Assembly (NCBI GenBank): GCA_037903475.1
Contig: JBAJFG010000188.1
Coordinates: 248,001-312,000 of the forward strand
Origin: Ancylostoma caninum
Lineage: Eukaryota > Nematoda > Chromadorea > Rhabditida > Ancylostomatidae
Length of the DNA stretch: 64,000 nt
Reading direction: 5' to 3'
The position numbers and the translations under genes were made by a program. The first letter of the stretch is position 1, and every line of letters begins with the position of its first letter. The notes beneath the pieces were generated by a model that was given only the letters and a program-made list of their open reading frames with translations, was not told the origin of the DNA and did not search any database. Below are positions 1 to 10,324 of the stretch, piece after piece.

Positions 1-61
1 CATTAAATAAGTTAAGTGACCTCATCATTGAGCGTGGAGAGGCTGTCCGGTCCGAGTATTC

Positions 62-775
62 CGATTGGAGCACATATTCTACATACACCGTAGGATTTAA
101 GAATTCCTGCGCAGTCTAAACGCAACCAAATTGCATGATATCTTCACTGACAAAAGAATTAAGGGAACACTACAGCTGCTTGAACGAACGATCGAAACTT
201 ATGTACCGCATGAAAGATATACGCGAAAAACCCTTTTCCGGAAATTTCGTGGAGCTGCTGCGAAGTCCAGACTTTAAGATTGGGCTTGAAAATTGGAGTG
301 TGGGGAGAACTAAGGGGGCACTACAACTGTATGCTCAGTATTGCCACAACCGATGTACGGCGCAAAGAATATATGTGACGGAGACCTCAGGTCGCCCCCC
401 AGGTCGCCCAAGGCGACTAAGTCACTTACTGAGCATACACTTTTTTTATTTCACATAATTTTTGGGCTTTTGCAGCATACGCTTTTTCTTAAGGTCCGCT
501 CCATCATTCAAGCACCTGATGGATTCGATCCATGAAGTAAGGAATTCATAGGAGTTCTCGGAGTGTTGTAACTTAAGGTAATTTGGCGTTCAAAATACAT
601 AATCAGCATACACTTTTTTATTTCACATAATTTTCTGGCTTTCGCAGTGAACACTTGTAGTACCCCTTTAGTTCTTTTGTTATTGAAGATATCAAATCAT
701 TCCGTTGCGTTTACACTGCGCAGGAATCCTTGGAATCCTACGGAGTCCAAGCCTGTAGAATATGTGCTCCAATCG
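62..775. repeat. Inverted-repeat (foldback) element
   Basis: Inverted arms of roughly 120 bp face each other: 62 to about 180, and about 650 to 775. Both carry the reverse-complementary string GATTGGAGCACATATTCTAC and the segment CTGCGCAGT-TAAACGCAAC. Between them a segment of about 45 bp containing TATTTCACATAATTTT occurs twice as a direct repeat (near 430-478 and 603-650). No transposase frame is recognisable, so this looks like a non-autonomous DNA element. No clean target-site duplication was found and the family is unknown. Confidence 0.5.
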
Positions 776-881
776 AACGACGCTGCGGACTAGTTTCAAC
801 CCGTTCTCCCTTGTAACAAGAATCACCTGTTCATCCTCACACGTTCCAGTGACCGTTCCATTTCCTTCCATCATCGTTTAT

Positions 882-1319
882 AGGGTAATTTACACCAGCT
901 GCGTGCGTCAGACGCACGAATCAACTTGCGAAGGATCGTCCATGAGGACCGTTCGGCATGTACATCCTCAATGAAAAGAATGTACGGCCGCCTCGAGGCC
1001 GTAAGGCGGTATTTATGGTTGATGCGCGTCAAATTTGACGCTGCGATGCACAATGCAAAACGAAGAGGGGAAGAGAATGCGCGGCAGGATGCAAATGTTC
1101 CTGGCTTTGCCGCGAACAAACTGCGTTCTAATCTTCGCCGCATCGACACATCGCGGAAACTTCGTGAAATTTCAGGCCGACGCGTCAGATTTGACGCTCA
1201 TCAACCATAAATAGCGTCTAAACGCGTGCCCCTGAGCCGCGTCAGCGATGCGACTGGCCCTATCCTTCATCATGTAGACGCACGCGCGTCAAACGCACGC
1301 ATCTAGTATAAATTGCCCT
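882..1319. mobile_element. TIR element (MITE-like), family unknown
   Basis: The left end AGGGTAATTTACACCAGCTG pairs with the right end whose reverse complement reads AGGGCAATTTATACTAGATG, and both continue into GCGTGCGT and GACGC. Nested inside is a second inverted pair, TATTTATGGTTGATGCGCGT near 1,009 and its partner ending near 1,211. At 438 bp with long imperfect terminal repeats it fits a non-autonomous DNA transposon. The flanks show no convincing target duplication. Confidence 0.55.
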
Positions 1320-1689
1320 TTGGTCTGCCCAACTTTTTAATCCGTTCCTTTTCGGATTGAAGGTTTTTTCTTCAAATCTATGCCTTCTTCAGTTTTTTTT
1401 TGCTTCAGAATCAGAATATTGTGCCTTTACGTTCCTCGGATTGTAGTTTGCACTATGATCACGTGCCCCACCATGAGCTGTTCCCCGGAACTCCTATTTT
1501 TAGAGTGGGTTAACGTTTTCCTTTCGTTTGCATGTTCAAATGGGGCTTCGTAAAATTTTGGTTTTTCAAAGGGGGCTTCGTTTTGATTTTGGCCCGGGGA
1601 AGACCTCGTGCCGGGGCCTGCAGACGCATTCTGCAGGCAAAGTCGTAATTGCAGACAATGTCAGATCAGGCGCCATTTGTGGGCTAGTA

Positions 1690-2371
1690 GACCATATGTA
1701 TGTAGTGAATAGAAATCGCGGAGCAAGAACCGACCGGGACCAAATTTTGCATGTAGGTTCTTCGGGGGCCAGCGGAGGTTATAGGCTACTTTGCACCTAG
1801 GATTATCGATCAGTTAATCGATTATATCGATTTTATTGATTTTTCTCTATTTTTGTCCATCGGGTGGTAAAGACATGTCTACTGGGATACCTCAATGCAC
1901 TGAACACGAATATGGCAAGCATTTTGGGCGAAATATCGATTTATCGATTTTGATGATTTTTCGCTATTCTTGCCACGGGGCGGTAAAGACATGTCTACCT
2001 GTGTATCTCAATGCGCTGAACAAGATTATGGTAACCATTTTGGGCGAAATATCGATTTATCGTTTTTATTGATTTTCCGGCATTCTTGCACACGGGTCGG
2101 TGAAAACGTGTCTTCTGGGGTTTTCCGAAACCCTGAACATGGATGAGGCAAGCAATTTAGAAGGATTTATATATCGAGCAATAGAGCAACTTCACCCCAT
2201 CCTCTGAGGGGAGGGAGGAGAGGTGAAGAGGGGTCACTTAAGCCGATCACCAAATGATGAACAAAGGTTTTTTTGGTCCAACAAGGTTTTCTTGGTTCAA
2301 CAAGTGTTGGCATCAGCTTTAAATGGCCAGGAGAAATTGAACACCCGAGCGAAGCCGGACACACCTTCTAG
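1690..2371. mobile_element. Tandem-bearing dispersed repeat, copy 1 (possible Helitron-like)
   Basis: This is related to 34,700-35,255. Both contain AATAGAAATCGCGGAG, then GACC/ACCAGCGGAGGTT, then a tandem array whose unit (about 116 bp) begins ATCGATTTATCGATTTTATT. Copy 1 has three units, starting near 1,817, 1,934 and 2,050. Both copies end in a GC-rich GCGAGCGGAGCC-like segment followed by CTAGT. A CTRR-T end next to a GC-rich stem is a Helitron trait, but the 5' end and the hairpin were not established. Confidence 0.4.
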
Positions 2372-2559
2372 TACATAAATAAAATACATAAATAAAAAGG
2401 AAAAATAACCAACTTTGCAATGAAATCAAGTCTCACTTCAACATCTTTTACTTTTACTGCTACCTTTGCCCAAGAGTTGTTCTGCTTTAGGGTTTGTCAA
2501 TATTTTTTTTATTCCCTGAAGGTGTTTGCAATGTTCGGCACACCTCTTTCGGGGTATCA

Positions 2560-2886
2560 AAAAATAGATAAGTATAAACAAATAAGTAGGTGTATAAAAT
2601 GGATAAAGGATAAAGTGGCCGGCGTTAATCAATCCCGGTTTGTGGGATGCGCCACGCATTCGACCTTGTCTGAGCATCGTAGAGGCGTTGAATGTGTATT
2701 CGCCCTGTACAGTGGCTTGCGGGGGGCATCCGATGTGCCAAGTAAGTGCTTCATCCTCCCAGTCTCTTCTGGTACCAGTTTAGCCACCCCGGAGGGATGG
2801 AAGGCTTGGTTGGCCTCGAGCGGGATCGAATCATCGATCGTGTGCGTGCGCGGCGAGCCTCTTACCACTGCGCCACACGCGCCCAA
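2560..2886 (-). repeat. tRNA-derived SINE
   Basis: Read on the - strand, the head (about 2,886 to 2,815) has an RNA polymerase III A-box-like TGGCGCAGTGGTAAGAGG and, at the usual spacing, a B-box-like GATTCGATCCC. The 3' side cannot close a tRNA acceptor stem with the GGGCGCG 5' end, so this is a tRNA-related head rather than a working tRNA gene. A non-tRNA body follows, ending in an A/T-rich TATTT-type tail near 2,560. It lies in the direction of the transporter's missing 3' exons. Confidence 0.5.
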
Positions 2887-3171
2887 GTAGATGAGTAAAT
2901 AAGTAAATAAATGAATTCATTATGACCGTCTTATGAACATTTGTTTCTATGACAGGAGTGGCATGCATCATCGAGATTACAAGGGGCGAACGTGTTAACA
3001 TCTCGCAAATTCACCCATCCTTATTGTGGGCGTCAACATCTACACCCAGGCGATTTCAATCATACAGTTAGCGCTAGATTTCATAGTTTTCCACTTCTGG
3101 TTGAAACCGGTGTGTATTGCTCTCAGAAAGTTTCGAAACGCTTGAATAGCTCAAAATGCAGATTTACTCAC

Positions 3172-3293
3172 GCTATACTTCCTCCGCAAAAGAATCCGAC
3201 AACAGTCCGTGCAATGGTGAACTGTGTGAGCGTAGCTGATTTTGCGACAAACACCCAGCCAACAGCCATTCCAGCCATTGTGCCCAACAGCCC
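3172..3293 (-). CDS. MFS transporter exon 5 (TM3-TM4)
   Basis: Acceptor AATTTAG, donor GC|GTGAGT, 40 codons plus 2 nt. It encodes GLLGTMAGMAVGWVFVAK, then a TM4-type segment FTIARTVVGFFCGGSI, matching the RxxxGF-GG motif of MFS TM4. A 1.07-kb intron separates it from exon 4. The next exon is not found inside the window. Confidence 0.8.
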
Positions 3294-5921
3294 CTAAATT
3301 GAGTACCTTGCAATCGGAATATTTATTTGTTTATTGCACCAGAAGAGCGCTTGCAGAGGGAACTTTCATGTTAGGCCACTAATCAGTGGCATGGTCGAGG
3401 AACCTCCGGGTAGGTTGAGATAAGTAAATAATGATGTATATAAAGACCGTTAATGCGAACGCTATAGGTCAGGCCATAATCGTACGTCACCAGCATCTAG
3501 TTTTTTTTTCACGACAGGGAAAAGCATTTATTTCATCTTCCGAATATGGTAGAAAGTGGAAATGACTCTAACGATACAGTTGAACAACCTCCACCTTAGC
3601 ACATTCAGAATTAATTTTAATGTTTCTTGCAATGCTTAGGAGAGCACCAAAAGTAGCCTAAACTATGTATTTGATTTTCTGTCGCATCTTCCAGCGAAGA
3701 TCAACCCGAAGAGGTTGTCATCTGTCATCAATGTCACCAACGTGTTATCTTCTGACAGTACATGTTTGTACCGATTAATTCAGAGAAAAAAGCTGATGAA
3801 TCTGAGTAGGGGTCAGAATCTGGTGTTTTTTCGGATGTCATTTTTTTTTCGCTAACGGCTGCATCCCTTCCTGGTGCCTCAGACTTTGCTTTTCTTCTTC
3901 CCCAAATTTTATGAACACTCTAATACTGACTATTACTCCCGCATTGATCTTTACTTTTAATAGCTCACTAGTGGAGATAACCGATGAAAAGCAACAAGCA
4001 AGTCATTCTAACTATTTTACTTCAAACAGTGCCTTTCAATGTGGTGAATCGTACTATTGAAAATAGTTTAGCAAACCCCACAATAGCCGCGAAAATAAAT
4101 TTAACCCATAATACGTCGCCTAACACTTCTTCGAAAGGCAAACTCCAAAACTTTCAGCTCTCATACGGCTTAGGTGCAATAATTTTTCGCTTCTGTCCTT
4201 TGGTGGTTTCCTTGTGTTTTTACTCGATTTACTCTCATCACTATTTCATGTGTAAATTCTCAAGGATTATTTCTGGTCAAAGTACTCATAATCCATGATT
4301 TGACTCTTTCTACACTCAGTTTTGGAGTGACTTTTACTCGCAAGTCATGTGTCGCTGAAACTAACCTTGCGTCTGCCGAACAAGTCGCTAATCTGGCCAA
4401 ACACCAGCGATCCCCCCAGCACACCCAGCATTTGAATGGAAATCGAATTCTTTATGGCCTTCGAATTCCAGCAGAAATGATTCCACTGAAAAGTTCAACG
4501 AGATCATATGGACCGTGGATGTGCTGACAAACTTTTCTATTTAGCAAAAAACTTCCAGATTTGACGCAAGCTGAAGGTTCTATTGAATCTGTGGATCTGA
4601 AGCGCTACCTCAACGTTTACTGACTTGAACTGGTATTTTAGCGATGGAGATGAGCAGTTTTCAGCAGGAATCTGATGGTACAGCTCGCACACCTAAAAAG
4701 TTCTGTGGGTGAAGTGTAACTACTAACAGGTCTTAAAATTATATTGATTACTTCTTTTTCTTCGAGACCACTATCGAAAATACGACCATCCTCACACGAG
4801 GCTAACGAAGGAGAGGCACCTAAAATGACGAGGAAGTTTATCTGGAGAAAATAAAATTTATCGAAACACTGCAATGGGTGTCCTACTGTCCAACTGCTTC
4901 GAAGAAAGCAATCACTGGTTGTTTGGGGCCTATTACTTTTATATGCATCAGGGGGCCTGAGGAATGTAAGAATAGTTGCCGGTTTTTGACGGTAACCTCA
5001 CATGAGGCCAACGTCCGTGCCACAGAGCCTGGATGCACCTTCGGGGATTGGTAATCCTATACGCGTAGTAGCTGGATTACATATGAGAGATATGTTAACG
5101 GGTTATGTAAGGAATGAATTTGGGTACATAAAAATTTTGCCACGGGTAATCTCATTGATTCATCCAGATTTGATAGGGATTTTCAGTCTAGTTCAAAGCG
5201 TTTCCATATTTTAGCTGACGGTTAGCAGAACGGCTAGCTATTCGTCATGACTAGCATTCCCCCCACTCCTCGCACCCCGCCCCCATCCCACCTGAAAAGG
5301 TTTGGAAAATGCACATTACAGTTTTCATTGCCTTTCTTCTACCACTCGGGAGCAACATTAAACATGTAGTTGTTAAAAATGGAACGACAAATTTGCTTGA
5401 TTGTCGTTGTGTACGAAAACTTTTCACTGGCTTATTTTTAGTTTTTCTCGTCATTTTAATACTAATTATTGATGTTTGCATTTGTTTCACCAATTTTACT
5501 TTGTAATTCCGGCCGCCAGTCTTTTGTGACCACGCTCTTCAACACTATAGTTAAGGCCGAATTAAATTGGATTAATTTAATGACGTGCTCAGAAGTTGAT
5601 CCAACACATCAGAAAATCAAAAGAAGAGAATACCCTGAGTGCTTTCTCGCTATTCCATGAAAGTTGTACTACCCAATCCCTCTCAAAAATTGGAGAAATC
5701 TCCCAACTACCCCCTCTCTGTCAAAAACATTATGAAAGTTTATAGGCTGCAAGGAAACCTTTTTTAATAGCTACTAATCACCCACCCGCATACATCATGT
5801 AGACCATCGACGAAACCTGTGGCAAGATCATCAGTTCTGCCAAGATACAAATGCAGACCACGTAACGACCAAGCTCGATGTAGTCATCTAGGCGTTTGGC
5901 CGGCTGTTCCGTCATGGCTAC
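3172..5921 (-). CDS. MFS transporter, SLC22/SV2-like organic solute carrier (5' part)
   Basis: Five exons on the - strand join in phase: 5921-5786 (ATG at 5915), 4819-4752, 4692-4609, 4485-4366 and 3293-3172, giving 174 residues. Seen: a helix at about residues 18-42, then MMYAG and a Cys-bearing extracellular loop (Cys 52, 68, 79, 99) ending FKSVNVEW. TM2 follows with SIQMLGVLGGSLVFGQ, then the major-facilitator loop motif SDLFGRRK (127-134), then TM3-TM4 ending RTVVGFFCGGSI. Known: this order (TM1, long Cys-rich exoloop, NVEW, GxxSDxxGRRK) is the SLC22/SV2 fold of plasma-membrane cation/anion carriers. Inferred: a nematode member of unknown substrate. The family usually has about 500-600 residues, so two thirds are missing. 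No later exon is visible in 1-3,171, which is full of repeats. The first exon has an acceptor (TTGCAG at 5,922) just before the ATG, fitting trans-splicing or a 5' UTR intron. Confidence 0.85.
4366..4485 (-). CDS. MFS transporter exon 4 (TM2 and MFS signature)
   Basis: Acceptor TTTTCAG, donor AAG|GTTAGT, exactly 40 codons. It starts WNHFCWN, runs through a glycine-rich TM2 (SIQMLGVLGGSLVFGQ) and ends with SDLFGRRK, the conserved loop 2-3 signature of the major facilitator superfamily. This is the strongest single piece of family evidence. Confidence 0.85.
4609..4692 (-). CDS. MFS transporter exon 3 (extracellular loop)
   Basis: Acceptor CTTTTTAG, donor GAG|GTAGCG, exactly 28 codons. It begins VCELYHQIPAENC and ends QFKSVNVE. 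Cysteines at the second and thirteenth codons fit the disulphide-rich loop of the family, and the SVNVE is completed by Trp from the next exon. Confidence 0.8.
4752..4819 (-). CDS. MFS transporter exon 2 (extracellular loop)
   Basis: Acceptor CATTTTAG precedes GTGCC. The 2-nt carry-in completes Gly 44, so the join reads MMYAG-ASPSLASC. It encodes 22 further residues ending GLEEKE. Donor GTAATC. The phase agrees with exons 1 and 3. Confidence 0.75.
5786..5921 (-). CDS. MFS transporter exon 1 (start, TM1)
   Basis: Acceptor TTGCAG precedes GTAGCC and the ATG at 5915-5913. It encodes MTEQPAKRLDDYIELG followed by a hydrophobic helix rich in Ile, Leu and Val, ending MMYA plus the first base of Gly 44. 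The donor is G|GTGGGT (GT at 5785-5784). This ATG is chosen because family members have a short cytosolic N-terminus before TM1. Confidence 0.75.
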
Positions 5922-6754
5922 CTGCAATTTAAACTGTGTTTCTATTAAATAAGGTTCTGTCAGCAAAGAGGACGCATGATGGAGGATTGGAAGAAAAATA
6001 AATTTCACACCACGTTATGTTTGATGAAAAATTCATTACTTAGAACACGTAGTGAAGGCTCTGCTGATCGAAGTAGCGGTCAGTTGGTTTCAGAACTAAG
6101 GCTGGTTGCAGGACAATGGTCCCGTAATTCGATCCCATACGTTTTTATTTTACTGTAAAATTACGAAGGAATAATTACATCAATAGCAGTTTTTGGTCAG
6201 GATTTCGTTTTTTTTTCCTATACAGCACACATGAAAAGTACTTAAAGCTTATAAAAATCATGACTTCTCCTAGAAAATACAGCTGTCCATTAGTCTAGTG
6301 TTATCAAAATCTGATCAAATCCTTGTTTTCCTGCCAAATGACGAGCCTTTCAACGAGGGTTCCGCTTCGGTGATTCAACTGAGAGTACAAGATTGAAAGA
6401 AAAAAGAGAAAAGAAGTAGCTACGAGGGTGGGTTGAAGAGTTTCCGGAATGATCACCAGAGAGTCAGCGTTTTCCAATTATTTTTTAAAATTGAATCTTG
6501 TATAAGGAGTGACTATAGATATCAATTCGATCTGACAAAGAGCCTGATTTTTTCAGGCCCTTCATTTCAGAAAACTTTGATTATATTCAATTAGAGATGA
6601 ATGGGAAATTCAAGCGGTTATTAATATTTTTCTAAATAAAGAGGTAGATCTCAACTAAACGGGATATCTCCTATGTAATGACTTTGGAGACCTATTGCCC
6701 TCATTTACCACCTCTAAATTCCTAGCCTAAATAATCGACGATTGCCGCACACAG
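5922..6754. other. No gene recognised (upstream of the transporter)
   Basis: AT-rich non-coding sequence, presumably the 5' flank of the - strand transporter. No conserved coding segment, RNA gene or repeat structure was seen. Confidence 0.4.
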
Positions 6755-7198
6755 GCAAACCGTTCACCATGTACAGGACGTCGGAGAAAGGCTACGATAC
6801 CAGACACAGTGGACAAATTCCTCGGTAACGACTCGGCAGACGTGCGCATGGTTGCGCACACAGTTGTGGAGGCTTTCTGTATCCTTGAGCAAATAGTTCA
6901 TATTAACAAAATGAATTCACTTCAGAAAATCTTTCCAAAAGATGTGCCGCATTCGCCAAATTCCGAACAAGAGCACGTTCCGAAGGGGTCCCAGCGAAAT
7001 GTTTTAGATAGCTCGTTTGGGAAGGAGTTAAAGCCTGAAAATTCGACGGCAAATGAAGACTCGGTCCACCACTATAGCATGCAGAAATGTGGTCAAATCA
7101 GTGGTTTAGACCCTATGAAATGGTTCCGAAAGAGAGATCGGATCGTGCTGGAATTATGCTGGCTTCTGTTTTTGCTCATATCAGAGGGACTTTACTAA
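6755..7198 (+). CDS. Hypothetical terminal exon, 147 codons, function unknown
   Basis: After an acceptor-like GCACACAG at 6,754 the frame stays open for 147 codons to TAA at 7,198. Codon choice is varied, with little low complexity. It starts ANRSPCTGRRRKATIP, has an acidic/Ser-rich middle (HSPNSEQEHVPKG) and ends with a hydrophobic stretch (LELCWLLFLLISEGLY). No family is recognised and no upstream exon was found, so this may be a last exon, an old gene fragment or a chance frame. Confidence 0.3.
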   Translation, partial: ANRSPCTGRRRKATIPDTVDKFLGNDSADVRMVAHTVVEAFCILEQIVHINKMNSLQKIFPKDVPHSPNSEQEHVPKGSQRNVLDSSFGKELKPENSTANEDSVHHYSMQKCGQISGLDPMKWFRKRDRIVLELCWLLFLLISEGLY

Positions 7199-8130
7199 CT
7201 GTGAGGAAAGCCGTTAATAAAGACGGCTTATTCTAATAAAGACGAATATTTCTTGGAACTGGAGAAATGCCAATTCAATAAAAGTGCCCGGATAGAGAGG
7301 TGAAAAAAGTCCTGCGCCTCCACAACGGTATCATCATACGTTCAAATGCTATGTATGTATCTCTTGGCAAAAACCGTAAAAATAAAACGAATAATCTCGC
7401 TCATCAACTGATTTTTTAGCACTGACTCCTTGACTCGTCTACCTTATTTTAGAGCTCAGATTGTTCCTGTCTGAGAAGTATGAGGTTGTTTCGATGACCT
7501 CGAAGAAATCCTTCGCAGGGAAAGAATCAAAGGGAGAAAACATTGAACCAGTTGTGCAGAGCTCCGACAGGATTGGGCTTAAAAAATAAGCGAACTGGAC
7601 CTGAGTTGTTTTGTTTTCAATGTCATTCCGAAAGCTTTTCAAAACACAATTGTACATATACAGGAAAATAGGAAAGAATGAGAGGAATAAGTGGTGGCGT
7701 AGTACATATAATATATGCACATATTCCCCAGGATAAATCATACTTATTGTAGTCTGATAGCAATAAATTTCATGAACGAATGTGCACGCATATCCGACTT
7801 CCTGGATAACCAATTACTTTCCCGGATAATGACTTGTAGCATTTCTTTTCGAGGAATACAGATCATGTCATAAATTCATATACGGGAACCTTAAATATGG
7901 CGGTATTTGTTGCTACCCACTTCTGGCAAAAGCTATTGCCAGCAATTAATTCGAAATGGTCGAAGACTAGTATTCCAACTTAATTATGTCTCGAGCATTC
8001 GATATCAATATTCGAGTATTTGATTTCAAGTCGAAAATTTAAATGCTCAGAAATGGGAGGGCGCTACAACCCATATAGAAAGTAAGAAAGGGCTGCAGCT
8101 TTTATCTTTGGACTGTGACTTTTCGGATGG
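7199..8130. other. No gene recognised
   Basis: AT-rich intergenic sequence. Nothing beyond chance frames. Confidence 0.4.
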
Positions 8131-8138
8131 GTTTCAGA

Positions 8139-8419
8139 CAGTGGCGGACGCAGGGGGGGGGGGAGGAGTTCGGCCCCCCTCCTGGGATTGGGTCGTCAAA
8201 TTTTTGAAATTACTTTACAATATAAATAAAGATCTTGTATTAGTTTATATTTAATTGTTTATTTTTATTATTATTTTTAATATAAATTTTATTAATTATC
8301 AATTATTATAATTAATAGTTTTATTAATTTTGTTTCTCGTCTGGGTCCTCAAAACGGCGGAGACCCACTTTTTTCCCCCGCCCCCCCCCCTTTCCGCCCA
8401 CTTTCTGCGTCCGCCACTG
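8139..8419. mobile_element. hAT-type MITE, copy 1
   Basis: The terminal inverted repeats read CAGTGGCGGACGCAG at the left and its reverse complement CTGCGTCCGCCACTG at the right. The element is flanked by a perfect 8-bp duplication GTTTCAGA (8131-8138 and 8420-8427). The inside is very AT-rich with C/G-homopolymer shoulders and no coding capacity. An 8-bp duplication with CAG..CTG ends is typical of the hAT superfamily. A near-identical 280-bp copy sits at 50,378-50,657. Confidence 0.9.
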
Positions 8420-8427
8420 GTTTCAGA

Positions 8428-10240
8428 TTATCTGTCGGATTACTTGAATTCCTTCAATTTTTATCTTCAATTAATGCTGCACCTCAATCCCTACATTAAC
8501 ATATTTCACCTAGAAATACGATAAAAAGGAAGTTAAATTCATCATGTGTAGTATAGTAATTGCCAAGGGTGCGCTACGTAAAAACTGAATAAAAACATCC
8601 ACTAATTAAAAATGTCTAATACGATTTTTTCTCGAGAATTAGACCGTATCCACTATCACAGTATTTTTTCCTACACCAGAGCTGTATAAGTGGAGAAAGT
8701 CGCTTGTTGTGCGGACACGTGAAACTCCCAATCATGCTGTAAACAGATGTCTGGTTGCTATCTATCAGCTTATCTTATCATAGCACTTTCGGACAACCAC
8801 AAGTCCAGCACTTCCTGGGAGCAAGTCGCTGACCCCGTTCCTGATGTTGCTCGCTGTTATGGCGTCGTCAAATTTACGAGATCAGGTGAAGTGATGATAA
8901 TATTCGCTCACGTTTGTGGAAAAAATTCGTCGTAATTCATCTCAAACCGAATTGGTGGACAGCTACCAAATGGGGCCAAGCGTATGGTTAAAGTACAGAT
9001 GTACTCAGGTAATACGAGTTCGCTCCTGCAGGATTTCTGCTGTTTGAAATGGAAGTCGAGAATGCAAATGATGTTAATACCAAACGGTTACCGAGCCCGA
9101 ATTTGGATGGCAGCCGCTTTGTTGGAAGGAAAGGAAGTATCCCATAGACTCCGGCTTGAGGAGGGTGCCTGACACTCAATTCTGGCTGTGCTGCGTTTGT
9201 GGTGGAAAAAGGAGAAGTATTACGTCATGGCGTACTATTTTTGAAAATGAAAACTGAAGTCGATTTGTCATCCCCATCCCCGCTTCTCAAATTCGAACGT
9301 AAGACCCTCTCCAGCTTCACGACTTGCTAGACGAAAGGGAATCCTACTGCGATTTGAACCCCTCCCCCCCCTCCCCCCCCACAGTGAATCAATAACAGCA
9401 GCCATATGATTTCAGGACGTTAACCCCCCAGTGTCCTCCGTCGCCAGCCCTGCCGTCCAGCAAAAATCATACTCGACCCCGCCATATGACTTGTGTTACT
9501 GCTCAGACATTCAGTTTTCGCCTCAGTATGGATTGTCAACATGTGGCTCTTCCCCTCACAACCCAGTGGTGGTTTATGTCGATATGATTGTCTACCTTTG
9601 CCCGAGTCTACTTCCAAACCGCAAACCTCCCTCCCTCGCTGATCTACAGCGAATCCAGTCTTAGGCCAAATCAAAAGTTAGAGTTAGCTGAAGCGCTTTT
9701 GAAATTCCCTACTTATTGCGCTGTGTTTCGACAGTGCATCCCGATTTGACAAAATTTCCGTGACATAATTAGTTATTCTTCTATATAGAAAAAGGTGAAC
9801 TATTACACTTGGTAGAGAAAGTTCGAGTGGATGAGCTTCGCCAGAAAATTGTATTCGAGAGGAATTGCAGGACTGAGCGAGAATATATTCCTTACGAAAG
9901 TCGAGCAGTACTCCAACAACATCGCGTTGTCTATGGCGGATAGAGATCCAAGGAACACAAATGGATTATAGGAAAATTGCGGCCGCTTTCTTACTCCAGA
10001 GAGATTTTGGAGAAATGGAGAGGAACGTAGAAGAGAAGAGGAAAAGGGTAGTAAGGAGAGAAGAAGACGAGTGAATACACATCTTCTTACAGAAAATATA
10101 TGCCGTAGTTAAAGAATGATAGAATTTTTACTCTATTCGCTCGGTAACTGTTGAAAAGCCATTCTTATCAGTTACAAGTGGTCAACAAGGTGACGCAGGG
10201 TAAACATTAGATTATTATAATAACGGGCTTACTTTGTGTG
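8428..10240. other. No gene recognised
   Basis: Non-coding as far as can be seen. Pyrimidine-rich homopolymer tracts lie at about 9,360-9,381. A frame from 9,431 to 9,664 on + has plausible codon use after an acceptor-like CCCCCCAG but shows no recognisable domain. Confidence 0.35.
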
Positions 10241-10244
10241 TCAC

Positions 10245-10264
10245 GTGTGTGTGTGTGTGTGTGT
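10245..10264. repeat. (GT)n microsatellite
   Basis: An uninterrupted GT run of about 20 bp directly upstream of the 59-bp minisatellite. Confidence 0.9.
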
Positions 10265-10324
10265 AGAACGAAATTCGAGGGCGTGGCTTAGAGTGATGCC
10301 GACCACCCCACCGTTACATGAAGG

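Noticed and set aside
2815..2886. A functional tRNA gene on the - strand
   Set aside because: A and B boxes are present but the acceptor stem does not pair; a SINE body follows.
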